From NCBI RefSeq assembly GCF_012932915.1, contig NZ_VCQU01000002.1, positions 248,001-312,000 on the forward strand: a stretch of DNA of 64,000 nucleotides, in the 5' to 3' direction. Below, in pieces: positions 16,242 to 23,968 of the stretch. Every line of letters begins with the position of its first letter. Within the stretch, counting starts at the first letter, position 1. Below the pieces are notes generated by a model. The model had not been told where the DNA came from. It worked only from the letters and a program-made list of their open reading frames with translations, and did no database searches. Source of the stretch: Antrihabitans stalactiti (GTDB taxonomy: Bacteria; Actinomycetota; Actinomycetes; Mycobacteriales; Mycobacteriaceae). The translations under genes were made by a program, and so were the position numbers.

Positions 16242-16421
16242 TTGTCGGACCCGTCTGATCTAATAGAACGTATGAGCGAACATCGTGCCGAGTGGGTCGG
16301 CGTCACCGAGATCGGGTTGGTCGAGGCCCTGCGGGCGCGCCACCGCGCGGTCGCGGTGGCCCAAGGCGCCGAGGTGTTCGCTGGGGGTGGTGGGGGCGCG
16401 GGATGGGACGTGCCGGTTCCC
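16242..16421 (+). pseudogene. Internally deleted 13E12-type (DUF222-HNH) gene copy
   Basis: The first 140 bases (16242-16381, including promoter and the ATG at 16272) nearly match 17815-17954, the start of the full-length gene. The text then jumps to a 37-base match with 18894-18932, the HNH-domain region (GARDGTCRF in the intact gene), carrying two single-base losses. About 939 bases of the intact gene are therefore missing and the frame is broken, and no HNH motif survives. It ends where the acyl-CoA dehydrogenase tail repeat begins (16422). This is a clear decayed copy, not a functional gene. Confidence 0.85.
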
Positions 16422-16453
16422 TCAGGAGCTGAAGAAGTACTGCGACGCCTGAG
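16422..16453 (+). repeat. Duplicated 3' end of the acyl-CoA dehydrogenase gene
   Basis: 32 bases matching 14890-14921 with three mismatches. In the original they encode the last ten residues [10 protein letters not shown] and the stop; here they are out of frame, fused to the broken 13E12 copy. The pair forms a direct repeat with a 1532-base period enclosing the 42-residue peptide gene, the secreted-protein gene and the 13E12 remnant. Confidence 0.75.
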
Positions 16454-16460
16454 TCCGGCC

Positions 16461-16486
16461 ATACCCAACAGGGGTATGATGGCGGC
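16461..16486 (+). promoter_or_regulatory. CsoR-type copper operator and leaderless promoter
   Basis: ATACCC (16461-16466), five bases, GGGTAT (16472-16477): the classic arrangement bound by CsoR/RcnR-family copper sensors. A -10 TATGAT (16475-16480) overlaps its right arm and the GTG start follows six bases later, so transcription likely begins at the start codon. Copper would release the repressor and turn on the DUF6153-DUF305 pair. No csoR gene is in the window. Confidence 0.65.
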
Positions 16487-16897
16487 GTGGCCGCAGCGTC
16501 GATCCGCCTTGGGTTGATTCGCCTGGTGGGCATCGTTTTACTGCTCACCGGCGTCGTCGCCATGCACGTCGGGGTATTCGCCAACGGTCATGCGCACGAG
16601 GCCGATGCGATGCCTTCGCACCACTCGCTTGCGATGGCGGATGTAGGCGCCACCATCTCGGCGAGCGACCCTTGCCTCGACGACGGCTGCGATACCGGGC
16701 ACGCCATGGTGCATGCGTGCGTATTCGTATTGTCGACGGTCGCGCTGATGGTCGTGCTCACCCTGCTGTGGTGGATCGGTATCGACCGGGTGCGGCGAGT
16801 TCTGCCGTCGAAGTTGCTCTTCCGCTCCGGACGTCGGGGGCGGGCCCCACCCTGGACCGTGCTGACTCTTTCCGAATTGTCGATTCTGCGGATCTGA
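16487..16897 (+). CDS. DUF6153-like small membrane protein, His/Met-containing
   Basis: 136 residues from a GTG. Two hydrophobic helices: residues about 12-32 (VGIVLLLTGVVAMHVGVFA) and 76-97 (VFVLSTVALMVVLTLLWWIG). Between them is an extracytoplasmic stretch with several His, Met and Cys (NGHAHEADAMPSHHSLAM, then PCLDDGCDTGHAMVHAC) suited to binding copper. I recall this pattern as the DUF6153 family, often beside DUF305 genes. A CsoR-type operator overlaps its promoter. It is likely co-transcribed with the DUF305 lipoprotein gene 62 bases downstream. The precise biochemical role is unknown. Confidence 0.65.
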   Translation: MAAASIRLGLIRLVGIVLLLTGVVAMHVGVFANGHAHEADAMPSHHSLAMADVGATISASDPCLDDGCDTGHAMVHACVFVLSTVALMVVLTLLWWIGIDRVRRVLPSKLLFRSGRRGRAPPWTVLTLSELSILRI

Positions 16898-16959
16898 CAG
16901 GTAGCTGCCTGTCCGCATTCGCCGTAATCACCAATCCACAATTCGCAAGGAGCACAACC

Positions 16960-17586
16960 ATGTTCACCACACGCGCTCGATTCACCTTCGCCGTTGCCGC
17001 GATAGGTGCTGCCGCAGTACTTGCCGTCGGCTGCAGCAGCGACGATTCCGATTCGCACATGATGCCCGGCATGAGCTCGATGCCTGGAATGCACGACGGC
17101 ACGACGGCGCAGTCAGCCACGCGCAGCGATTTCAACGACGCCGACGTGACGTTCTTGCAGGAGATGTATCCGCACCACGCGCAAGCGGTCGAAATGGCCG
17201 AATACGTGCCGGCACGGTCGCAAAATCAGGCGGTACTCGACCTCGCCGCGAACATCTCGAAAGCCCAAGCCCCAGAAATGGAGCAAATCGCGGGCCTGCT
17301 GCAAAGCTTCGGTAAGTCAGCACCCACAACCGCGATGGGGCACATGCCCAACATGCCGGGCGGGATGTCCCACGACACGATGGATGGCCTGAAAGCGCTG
17401 TCCGGCAAAGATTTCGACCGCGCCTGGCTCCAGGCGATGATCGATCACCACGCCGGCGCGATCACCATGTCCAACATCGAGCTCGCCGGCGGTACCAACC
17501 CCGACGCCAAGGCGCTGGCGCAGAAGATCATCACCACCCAGCAAGCCGAAATCGACCAGATGCGCACCATGCTGAGCCAGAACTAG
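16960..17586 (+). CDS. DUF305-family copper-associated lipoprotein
   Basis: 208 residues. The signal peptide ends in a lipobox (LAVGCSS), so the protein is anchored outside the membrane. A Met/His-rich linker follows (HMMPGMSSMPGMHDG). Two DUF305 repeats show the family signature: FLQEMYPHHAQAVEMAEY near residue 65 and WLQAMIDHHAGAITMSN near 160, with GHMPNMPGGMSH between them. The cyanobacterial DUF305 protein CopM binds copper outside the cytoplasmic membrane, so copper capture is the best guess. The start is set by AAGGAG seven bases before the ATG; a longer open frame upstream overlaps the previous gene and is rejected. It belongs to the operon with the CsoR-type box. Confidence 0.82.
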   Translation: MFTTRARFTFAVAAIGAAAVLAVGCSSDDSDSHMMPGMSSMPGMHDGTTAQSATRSDFNDADVTFLQEMYPHHAQAVEMAEYVPARSQNQAVLDLAANISKAQAPEMEQIAGLLQSFGKSAPTTAMGHMPNMPGGMSHDTMDGLKALSGKDFDRAWLQAMIDHHAGAITMSNIELAGGTNPDAKALAQKIITTQQAEIDQMRTMLSQN

Positions 17587-17608
17587 CGATCGGTGTAGTT
17601 ATAGGCAC

Positions 17609-17639
17609 GGCGCGACGGCGGCATCATTGCCGTCGCGCC
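17609..17639. terminator. Hairpin after the DUF305 gene
   Basis: GGCGCGACGGC (17609-17619), nine-base loop, GCCGTCGCGCC (17629-17639): an 11-base perfect stem 23 bases past the stop, without a T tract. Such hairpins often act as terminators in high-GC actinomycetes. A second weaker hairpin, TGCTCGAT/ATCGAGCA, is at 17722-17746. Confidence 0.45.
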
Positions 17640-17814
17640 CGCCGGCCCCGGGTCGCCGAAGGGGCGTGTGCACTTGTTGTTGTAGACGGTCTGGAAGTCG
17701 CTTGGGGCCATCAACGAGGATTGCTCGATTCCGCCGCGATCGAGCACGGCCGTTTCGCACGCTCGGTCGTGCGGAATGCGTCAACTCCAATGCTCCCAGC
17801 CATGGACCCCATTT

Positions 17815-17954
17815 TTGTCGGACCCCTTTGATCTAATAGAACGTATGAGCGAACATCGTGCCGAGTGGGTCGGCGTCACCGAGATCGGGTTGGTCGAGGC
17901 GTTGCGTGCGCGCCACCGCGCGGTCGCGGTGGCCCAAGCCGCCGAGGTGTTCGC
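17815..17954 (+). repeat. 140-base direct repeat shared with 16242-16381
   Basis: Promoter, start codon and first 37 codons of the intact 13E12-type gene, nearly identical to the upstream deleted copy. The two copies are exactly 1573 bases apart and flank the DUF6153-DUF305 copper operon, so recombination between them would excise or duplicate that module. Confidence 0.85.
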
Positions 17955-19434
17955 CTTGACCGAGCTGTACCGGCGCCGGTTCGATGAGGACACCGCACGC
18001 GGGCTCAACGGGTCGGTCGCCGGGCAGTGGGCCGCGGTGGAAGCGGCGGCAGCGTTGCGGGTGAGCGAGGCGGTGGCGAATGCATGCCTCGATCTGGGGT
18101 TGGCGTTGGAATCGTTGCCGCGCACGCGGGCGGCGTTCGCGGTCGGGGATATCGACTTCGCGCGGGCGAAGGTGATCGCCGATCTGCTGGTGAACCTCGA
18201 TCCGGACCTGGTCGCCGAGCTGGAGAAACGGCTCGCCGGGGTGGCGGGATCGTGCAATCCGGCGAAGCTACGCGAACGTGGTCGGCGGTGGATCGCGGCG
18301 GCGGATCCGGACGGGGAGAAGGAACGTCGGAAACGGCGGACCGAGGATCGGGATGTGCGGATCCGGGGGCATCAGGACGGGATGAGTTACCTGGACGGGT
18401 TGCTCCCGGCCGCGGGTGCGCAAGCCCTTGCGGCACGGTTGACGGAGCTGGCCAAACAGGTCTGTGCTCATGATCCGCGGACGTTCGCCCAACGGCGGGC
18501 GGACGGGTTGGTCGCGTTGGCCGACGGCAGTGAGCATCTGTCGTGTGAGTGCGGTCGTGACGATTGCACCGCGAACACCGACGCGACGGCGGGCCTGGCG
18601 CGGCGGGCGTTGATTCAGGTCGGGGTGTCGTTGGAGACGTTGCTCGGGTTGGCTGATCACCCCGGGTTTTTGGCGGGGTATGGGGCGATCGATGCGGATC
18701 TGGCGCGGTCGTTGGCGGTGGATGGTCGGTGGGAGTGGATCATGGCCGCGGTCGAGAAAGCGGTCGCCGACAGCGACACCGAAACCGAGACTGCGGCAGT
18801 CACAAAGATGAGCAAGGACGATTCCGCCGCTGATGCCGATGATCCCGCTGATGATGCTGAGGCGTTGCGGTATGCGTGGACGGCGAAGGTGTCGGGGTGG
18901 GTGGGGGCGCGGGATGGGACGTGCCGGTTTCCGGGGTGTGTGCGGCCGGCGGTGGAGGCGGATACCGATCATGTCGAGCGGTATGACCATGACGATCCAC
19001 GTCGAGGCGGCCGCACCGTGAAAGAGAACGCCGCGAAGTTGTGTCGGCGGCATCATCGGTGCAAGACGGCGGGGGAGAACGGGCTCAACGGGTGGCGGGT
19101 GCGTCAGTGTGGGGGTGGTCGGTTGGTGTGGACGACGCCGACGGGGGAACAGGTTTTCACCGAGCCGGAGGGCGCGAAGTTCCTGTGGCCGCAGCCACCC
19201 CCAGTGGCACCGAAACCACGACCACAGCCACCGCACGTCTATGTGCCGCGCCCGGGTGATGGGATTGTGTGTTCGAGTTCGTCGATGTTGGAGCAGTTGC
19301 GGTTCGGACGGTCCAAGGCCGAGCAGCAACTGGTGTTCCTGCTGGAGGTGCGTGGGGTGAAACCGGCACGCCGACAACCTAAGTCGAGGATCGTCTACAC
19401 CACCGACGACCCCGAAGAACCCTGCCCGTTCTAA
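17845..19434 (+). CDS. DUF222/HNH endonuclease-signature protein (13E12 repeat family)
   Basis: 529 residues from the ATG at 17845, the position matching the start in the deleted copy. The N-terminal DUF222 region (about 1-330) begins VGVTEIGLVEALRARHRAVAVAQAAEVFALTELYRRR. The C-terminal HNH domain (about 350-420) reads DGTCRFPGCVRPAVEADTDHVERYDHDDPRRGGRTVKENAAKLCRRHHR, with DHV and the late HH as expected. Mycobacteria and relatives carry many copies of this family at variable sites, but the function is unproven; a role as a mobile or recombination-associated nuclease is often assumed. A broken copy lies 1.6 kb upstream. Confidence 0.9.
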   Translation: MSEHRAEWVGVTEIGLVEALRARHRAVAVAQAAEVFALTELYRRRFDEDTARGLNGSVAGQWAAVEAAAALRVSEAVANACLDLGLALESLPRTRAAFAVGDIDFARAKVIADLLVNLDPDLVAELEKRLAGVAGSCNPAKLRERGRRWIAAADPDGEKERRKRRTEDRDVRIRGHQDGMSYLDGLLPAAGAQALAARLTELAKQVCAHDPRTFAQRRADGLVALADGSEHLSCECGRDDCTANTDATAGLARRALIQVGVSLETLLGLADHPGFLAGYGAIDADLARSLAVDGRWEWIMAAVEKAVADSDTETETAAVTKMSKDDSAADADDPADDAEALRYAWTAKVSGWVGARDGTCRFPGCVRPAVEADTDHVERYDHDDPRRGGRTVKENAAKLCRRHHRCKTAGENGLNGWRVRQCGGGRLVWTTPTGEQVFTEPEGAKFLWPQPPPVAPKPRPQPPHVYVPRPGDGIVCSSSSMLEQLRFGRSKAEQQLVFLLEVRGVKPARRQPKSRIVYTTDDPEEPCPF

Positions 19435-19485
19435 ACGGTTCGGTAACCTTCGGCACATGACATTCGTAGGGGGATCCGCGATCGC

Positions 19486-20178
19486 GTGCTCGCGACTTTC
19501 GCGGCACAACTGGCGCTGCCCACTGGCCGAATGGGCCAGGTGGTCGGCCGCGTACTGAATCGCGCGAATGGACCGCTCGTCGCCGCGACAGTCGACGCGG
19601 TCGCGGCGGAGGAGGGCCATATCTGCGCTGACATCGGGTTCGGGGGTGGCGTCGGGCTCGATCTGCTTCTGCGCCGAGTCGGAGCATCCGGCCGGGTGCA
19701 TGGCATCGAGATCGCGCCCACGATGCTCGCCGACGCGCGACGCAGATTCGCCAAGGACCTCGACCTCGGGCGCCTCGTGTTGCACGACGCGGCAATGGAT
19801 CAGCTACCCCTCGCCGACGGCTCGCTCGACAGGTTGATCACGACGAACACGGTGTACTTCATCGAGGACCTAGCGCCCGCGTTCGCCGAACTCGCGCGAG
19901 TACTCCGACCGTCGGGGCGGGCAGCAATCGGACTAGGAGATCCGAGTGCGATGGGCAAGATGCCCTTCACCAAACACGGGTTCCGATTGCGCTCGGTCGC
20001 GGAGGTGACCGCTCAGCTCGAGAGTGCGGGACTTCATGTCACCGAGGACCGTCGAGTCGGCAACAGCATCAACGCTTTTCATATCCTGGTTTGTCAGCGC
20101 TCCGACACCAGCTCGGCCAGCCGCGCGACCGATTCCGCGATCCAGACCGCGCCATCCGATTCGCCGGCCAAACCGTAG
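19486..20178 (+). CDS. Class I SAM-dependent methyltransferase
   Basis: 230 residues. The SAM-binding motif I is ADIGFGGGVGLDLLLRRV near residue 48, followed by HGIEIAPTMLADARRRF (acidic end of strand 2), LHDAAMDQLPLADGSLDRLITTNTVYFIEDL (motif IV region) and ELARVLRPSGRAAIGL. This is the pattern of small-molecule C- or O-methyltransferases of the UbiE type. The start is a GTG; the AGGGGG at about 19469 is a little far from it, so a slightly different start is possible. Its 3' end overlaps the convergent HAD gene by 85 bases. The substrate is unknown. Confidence 0.8.
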   Translation: MLATFAAQLALPTGRMGQVVGRVLNRANGPLVAATVDAVAAEEGHICADIGFGGGVGLDLLLRRVGASGRVHGIEIAPTMLADARRRFAKDLDLGRLVLHDAAMDQLPLADGSLDRLITTNTVYFIEDLAPAFAELARVLRPSGRAAIGLGDPSAMGKMPFTKHGFRLRSVAEVTAQLESAGLHVTEDRRVGNSINAFHILVCQRSDTSSASRATDSAIQTAPSDSPAKP

Positions 20179-20777
20179 CCCCAGCCGGCGAAAATGGTTG
20201 GGATGCCCCAGTGCGCGGCGCCGCGGACGTCATGGCTGCGGTCGCCGACCATCACGACGTCTGGGGTTGCGTCGACAACCGGCGCAACATCCATCGAGCC
20301 AAGGGTGTGCGCTACAACATCGACCTTGGCACGGCGTTTGCCGTCGTCGCTGGCTCCTCCGATGAACTCGAAGTACTTGCTCAACTCGAAATGATCCAGG
20401 ATGCGGACCGCCAGGCGCTGTGCCTTGGACGTGGCGACGCCGAGTCGGATGCCGCGCTCGAACAAATCGAGCAGCACTGGCTCGATTCCCTCGTACACCG
20501 CGTTCTGCGCCCAGCCGCCACCATCGTCGTACAGGTCGAAATACGCGCGCCAGGCCGCTTGGGCGCGATCTTCGTCGAGCCCCAAGCGCCGAAACGTCTC
20601 GAGCATCGGTGGTCCGACAACGTCGGCGACTACCTCGGGCGGAGGTTCAGGCGCGCCGACGGCAGCGAGTGCGTGGCGGAACCCGGCGATGATCCCGGAA
20701 GCCGAATCCGTCAGTGTGCCATCGAGATCGAAGAGCATGACCGGGGCGGGAAGCGGCGACTCGGGCAATTGGTTCAC
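20094..20777 (-). CDS. HAD-superfamily phosphatase (Gph/phosphoglycolate-phosphatase-like)
   Basis: About 227 residues. Motif I FDLDGTLTDS lies near residues 16-25, the cap domain follows, motif II is GVATSKAQRL, and motif IV is VMVGDRSHDVRGA near 180. The protein should hydrolyse a small phosphate ester in the cytoplasm; MDVAPVVDATPD lies before the last strand. The frame is open to a TTG at 20840. I prefer the GTG at 20777, which places the FDLDGT strand close to the N-terminus as usual. It is divergent from gabT. Confidence 0.85.
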   Translation of the reverse strand: MNQLPESPLPAPVMLFDLDGTLTDSASGIIAGFRHALAAVGAPEPPPEVVADVVGPPMLETFRRLGLDEDRAQAAWRAYFDLYDDGGGWAQNAVYEGIEPVLLDLFERGIRLGVATSKAQRLAVRILDHFELSKYFEFIGGASDDGKRRAKVDVVAHTLGSMDVAPVVDATPDVVMVGDRSHDVRGAAHWGIPTIFAGWGYGLAGESDGAVWIAESVARLAELVSER

Positions 20778-20850
20778 GCGGCCATTATTGCCTGCAGTTG
20801 GTTCGAGGAATTTCCAGCGACCGCCGTGTGAGACGCGCAAGGATGGTCAC

Positions 20851-22200
20851 ATGACCGACCTCGTGTATCGGCTCGCGCAGGAACGACACCTTGCTACGGC
20901 ACTACCGGGGCCGAATTCGGAGAAACTCACCGCCCGAAGGCGAGCCGCGGTCGCAGCCGGCGTCGGGTCGGCGGTGCCCGTGTACGTCGCCGATGCGGAC
21001 GGCGGAGTGATCGTCGACGTCGACGGCAACTCGCTTATCGACCTCGGGTCCGGCATCGCCGTCACCAGCGTCGGCGCATCGAATGCTGCCGTCGCGGCGG
21101 CGGTCGGTGAGCAGGCGGAGCACTTCATCCATACCTGTTTCATGATCACGCCGTACGAGGGTTACGTCCGTGTCGCGGAAGAACTTGCCGCACTGACGCC
21201 CGGTGATCACGAGAAACGCTCGGCGTTGTTCAACTCCGGTTCGGAGGCGGTCGAGAACGCGGTGAAAGTCGCTCGCCTTGCCACGGGGCGAAACGCGGTC
21301 GTCGCCTTCGACCACGCCTACCACGGCCGGACCAACCTCACCATGGCGTTGACCGCGAAGTCGATGCCCTACAAGACCAACATGGGACCGTTCGCGCCCG
21401 AGATCTACCGGATGCCGATGTCGTACCCCTACCGCGATGCGGGCGTGACGGGTGAGCAGGCCGCCCAGCGTGCGATCACCCGGATCGAGGCGCAGATCGG
21501 CGCAGCCAGCACCGCAGCACTCATCATCGAACCGATCCAAGGTGAGGGCGGATTCATCGTTCCCGCACCGGGTTTCCTCCCGACGTTGGTCGAGTGGGCG
21601 AAGGCGAACGGCGTGGTGTTCATCGCCGACGAAGTGCAGTCGGGCTTCGCGAGGACCGGTGCGTGGTTCGCATCCGAGCACGAAGGGATAGTTCCCGACA
21701 TCGTCACGATGGCCAAAGGCATCGCAGGCGGAATGCCGCTCGCGGCGATCACCGGTCGTGCCGAGTTGCTCGACGCGGTGCACCCTGGCGGGCTCGGCGG
21801 CACCTACGGTGGCAATCCGGTCGCATGTGCGGCGGCATTGGCGGCGATCGACTTCATGCGCGAACAGGATCTCCCCGCCCGCGCGCGACGCATCGAAACA
21901 GCCATCAGGGCACGGCTCGAGCCGCTGGCAAAAGAGGTGAACACGATCGGCGACGTACGCGGCCGCGGAGCCATGATAGCGCTCGAACTGGTCAAGGCGG
22001 GGACCGACGAGCCTGACGCAGCTGCTGCGAAAGCAATTGCAGCACAGGCATTGTCGGAGGGAGTGGTCATCTTGACGTGCGGCACGTACGGCAACATCAT
22101 CCGGCTGCTGCCGCCGTTGGTGATCGGCGACGACCTGCTGTCAGAGGGACTCGGCGTGCTCGAAGCCGCTGTCCGCACCGGCGCGGGGAGCGCGACCTAG
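20851..22200 (+). CDS. gabT: 4-aminobutyrate--2-oxoglutarate transaminase
   Basis: 449 residues, class III PLP aminotransferase. Diagnostic features: LFNSGSEAVENAVKVAR for the PLP phosphate, FDHAYHGRTNLTMALT, the cofactor Asp and Gln in FIADEVQSGFARTG near 260, and the Schiff-base Lys in TMAKGIAGGMPLAAI near 285. It converts GABA to succinate semialdehyde. The ATG at 20851 is preceded by AAGGATGG; upstream open sequence belongs to the antisense of the HAD gene. The 3' end overlaps the convergent channel gene by 60 bases. No gabD is adjacent. Confidence 0.9.
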   Translation: MTDLVYRLAQERHLATALPGPNSEKLTARRRAAVAAGVGSAVPVYVADADGGVIVDVDGNSLIDLGSGIAVTSVGASNAAVAAAVGEQAEHFIHTCFMITPYEGYVRVAEELAALTPGDHEKRSALFNSGSEAVENAVKVARLATGRNAVVAFDHAYHGRTNLTMALTAKSMPYKTNMGPFAPEIYRMPMSYPYRDAGVTGEQAAQRAITRIEAQIGAASTAALIIEPIQGEGGFIVPAPGFLPTLVEWAKANGVVFIADEVQSGFARTGAWFASEHEGIVPDIVTMAKGIAGGMPLAAITGRAELLDAVHPGGLGGTYGGNPVACAAALAAIDFMREQDLPARARRIETAIRARLEPLAKEVNTIGDVRGRGAMIALELVKAGTDEPDAAAAKAIAAQALSEGVVILTCGTYGNIIRLLPPLVIGDDLLSEGLGVLEAAVRTGAGSAT

Positions 22201-23952
22201 CCGCAGGACGGCCATGATTTCCGCATACGGACCGATCAGGTAGGCAACGTCGCCCGGGTGCAGGCGACTCTCGCGGCGCGGATTGTGTTCGGTTTCGCCT
22301 GTCGCGGCGTGGGCGATTGCGACCACCCTCGTTGCGGCCGACAGATCGAGCAGGCGGGTGCCCGCCAGCACACTGCCCGCCTGGACCGACACCGCTCCGA
22401 CCATGAACGACTGCTGCCAGACCGAGAACGTTGCCATGACGTCGAGTCCTTCTGCGGCGCCTATGAACCACGGCGCCGACAATTCGACCGTCGACCGGAC
22501 GTTCTTGAAACCGAACCGCTGCGCGACGACCTGACCGAGGGGCAGGTCGAACACCCGCAGGACGACGGGAACGCCAGGTATACCTGCACGCTCGGTCCAG
22601 CGTTCGCCGAGCATGGTGCGGACGACGAGGCCGACCTCGATGTTGACCATTTCGTTGGACGTCAGGACTGCGACGGCGGATGCTCGCGTGACGCCGGCCG
22701 CGGCGAGGTCCTCACGAAGCGTCGCGTTGCCGAAAACGACTGGTACGTCCAACTCTTCGGCGGCGGCAAGGTGGCGGTGGTCGGTATTGGATTCGATCAC
22801 GACGACCTCCTTACCCCGTGAAATCAGATCGGCAGCGACCCGGATACCGAAGACGCCCAGGCCCACGATGAGGACGTGGTCCTTCATCGTCCGAGCACGA
22901 CGCCGACCGGCTGTGTGCGCGATGCGTCTGCTGACAAGGAGGTCGGACAGAAAAGCCACCAGCACAGCGGTATTCGCGATACCGCACACCATGAGAAAGA
23001 TCGCGAAGATGCGCAGAAACGACGGCTGATCGATGAAGTTGAAATCGCCGTAGCCGACGGTGGCAATGGTCTCGACCGTGAAATACCACGCGTCGACGTA
23101 ACTCATTCCCGGCTGGTTGTAGGTGTACCGCAGGATGAGAGTGGACGCGGCCATCAACGTGAGCATCGCGGCCATCGCGCGAAAGAAATTGGGGTCGACG
23201 TCCTGCCACAGGTCGACGACCGCAATCCGGAATCGCGCGAACGGGTTTCGGCGTCTCGGCGGACGGATGTGCAGATGCGCAAAGGCATGGTGCTCGGGTG
23301 CCAAGCCATGTTGGTGCAGTTCGTCGGCGGTCCCGATCAGCGCCGCCCAATCGCCCTTGGCCATTTCGGTGTCGCGGGGCGGGCAGGCGACCACGTCGCC
23401 CGCATACGGATTCTCGACGCCGCGGGTGATCGCGATCGGACCCAGGTCACCGAATGCCTGCCGCAGTGTCGTGTCGGATTCGAGCTGCGCAGTAGTGACG
23501 AAACACTCGCGGCCCGCGATCGAGATGCGGTGCGTCGTCTTCCGAAGACAGGCATCGACGACCGACGGGGCGGCGAGGTCGGCGACGTTCAGCACGGCAC
23601 CCGGACTGTTGTCGGCAGCGACCGCCCCGCGCACGACCTCGTTCGCCAGCCTGACTACGACCCGAACGTCCGCGCGGGCGCTGCGAGCGAACAACGCCAA
23701 CTCGAGATTGACGACGTCCTCGGCGTGCGCGCACACCACCGCGTCGGCGGTCGCGATGCCTGCGTCCAGCAACGCGTTGGGGATGCTCGCACCGATCTGT
23801 CGATACGGGATACCCCAACCCTCGACGACGGCGGCCAATCGCGGATCGGGTTTGGTATCGAGCACGATCATGGGTTCGCCGAAACCGTGGAGCTCTTCGA
23901 CGATCCTCAAACCGAGCGGATCGAGGCCGCACACGATGGTGTGCCCGGCCAT
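22141..23952 (-). CDS. Two-TM ion channel flanked by two RCK/TrkA-N domains
   Basis: About 603 residues. An N-terminal Rossmann/RCK domain (MAGHTIVCGLDPLGLRIVEELHG...MIVLDTKPD) is followed by a 2-TM pore module near residues 265-360 with the selectivity filter TIATVGYGDF. A second RCK domain follows (HVLIVGLGVFGIRVAADLISRGKEVVVIESNTD) with a TrkA-C-like end. The order RCK-pore-RCK within one chain resembles a K+ channel gated by nucleotide or ions, unlike the usual pore-RCK chain. The frame is open to 24054, but the ATG at 23952 places the Rossmann strand at the N-terminus. It lies 16 bases downstream of the decarboxylase gene, so acid or osmotic stress may link the two. Confidence 0.82.
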   Translation of the reverse strand: MAGHTIVCGLDPLGLRIVEELHGFGEPMIVLDTKPDPRLAAVVEGWGIPYRQIGASIPNALLDAGIATADAVVCAHAEDVVNLELALFARSARADVRVVVRLANEVVRGAVAADNSPGAVLNVADLAAPSVVDACLRKTTHRISIAGRECFVTTAQLESDTTLRQAFGDLGPIAITRGVENPYAGDVVACPPRDTEMAKGDWAALIGTADELHQHGLAPEHHAFAHLHIRPPRRRNPFARFRIAVVDLWQDVDPNFFRAMAAMLTLMAASTLILRYTYNQPGMSYVDAWYFTVETIATVGYGDFNFIDQPSFLRIFAIFLMVCGIANTAVLVAFLSDLLVSRRIAHTAGRRRARTMKDHVLIVGLGVFGIRVAADLISRGKEVVVIESNTDHRHLAAAEELDVPVVFGNATLREDLAAAGVTRASAVAVLTSNEMVNIEVGLVVRTMLGERWTERAGIPGVPVVLRVFDLPLGQVVAQRFGFKNVRSTVELSAPWFIGAAEGLDVMATFSVWQQSFMVGAVSVQAGSVLAGTRLLDLSAATRVVAIAHAATGETEHNPRRESRLHPGDVAYLIGPYAEIMAVLRLGRAPRAGADSGFEHAESL

Positions 23953-23968
23953 GACCGGTCCGATTGGA

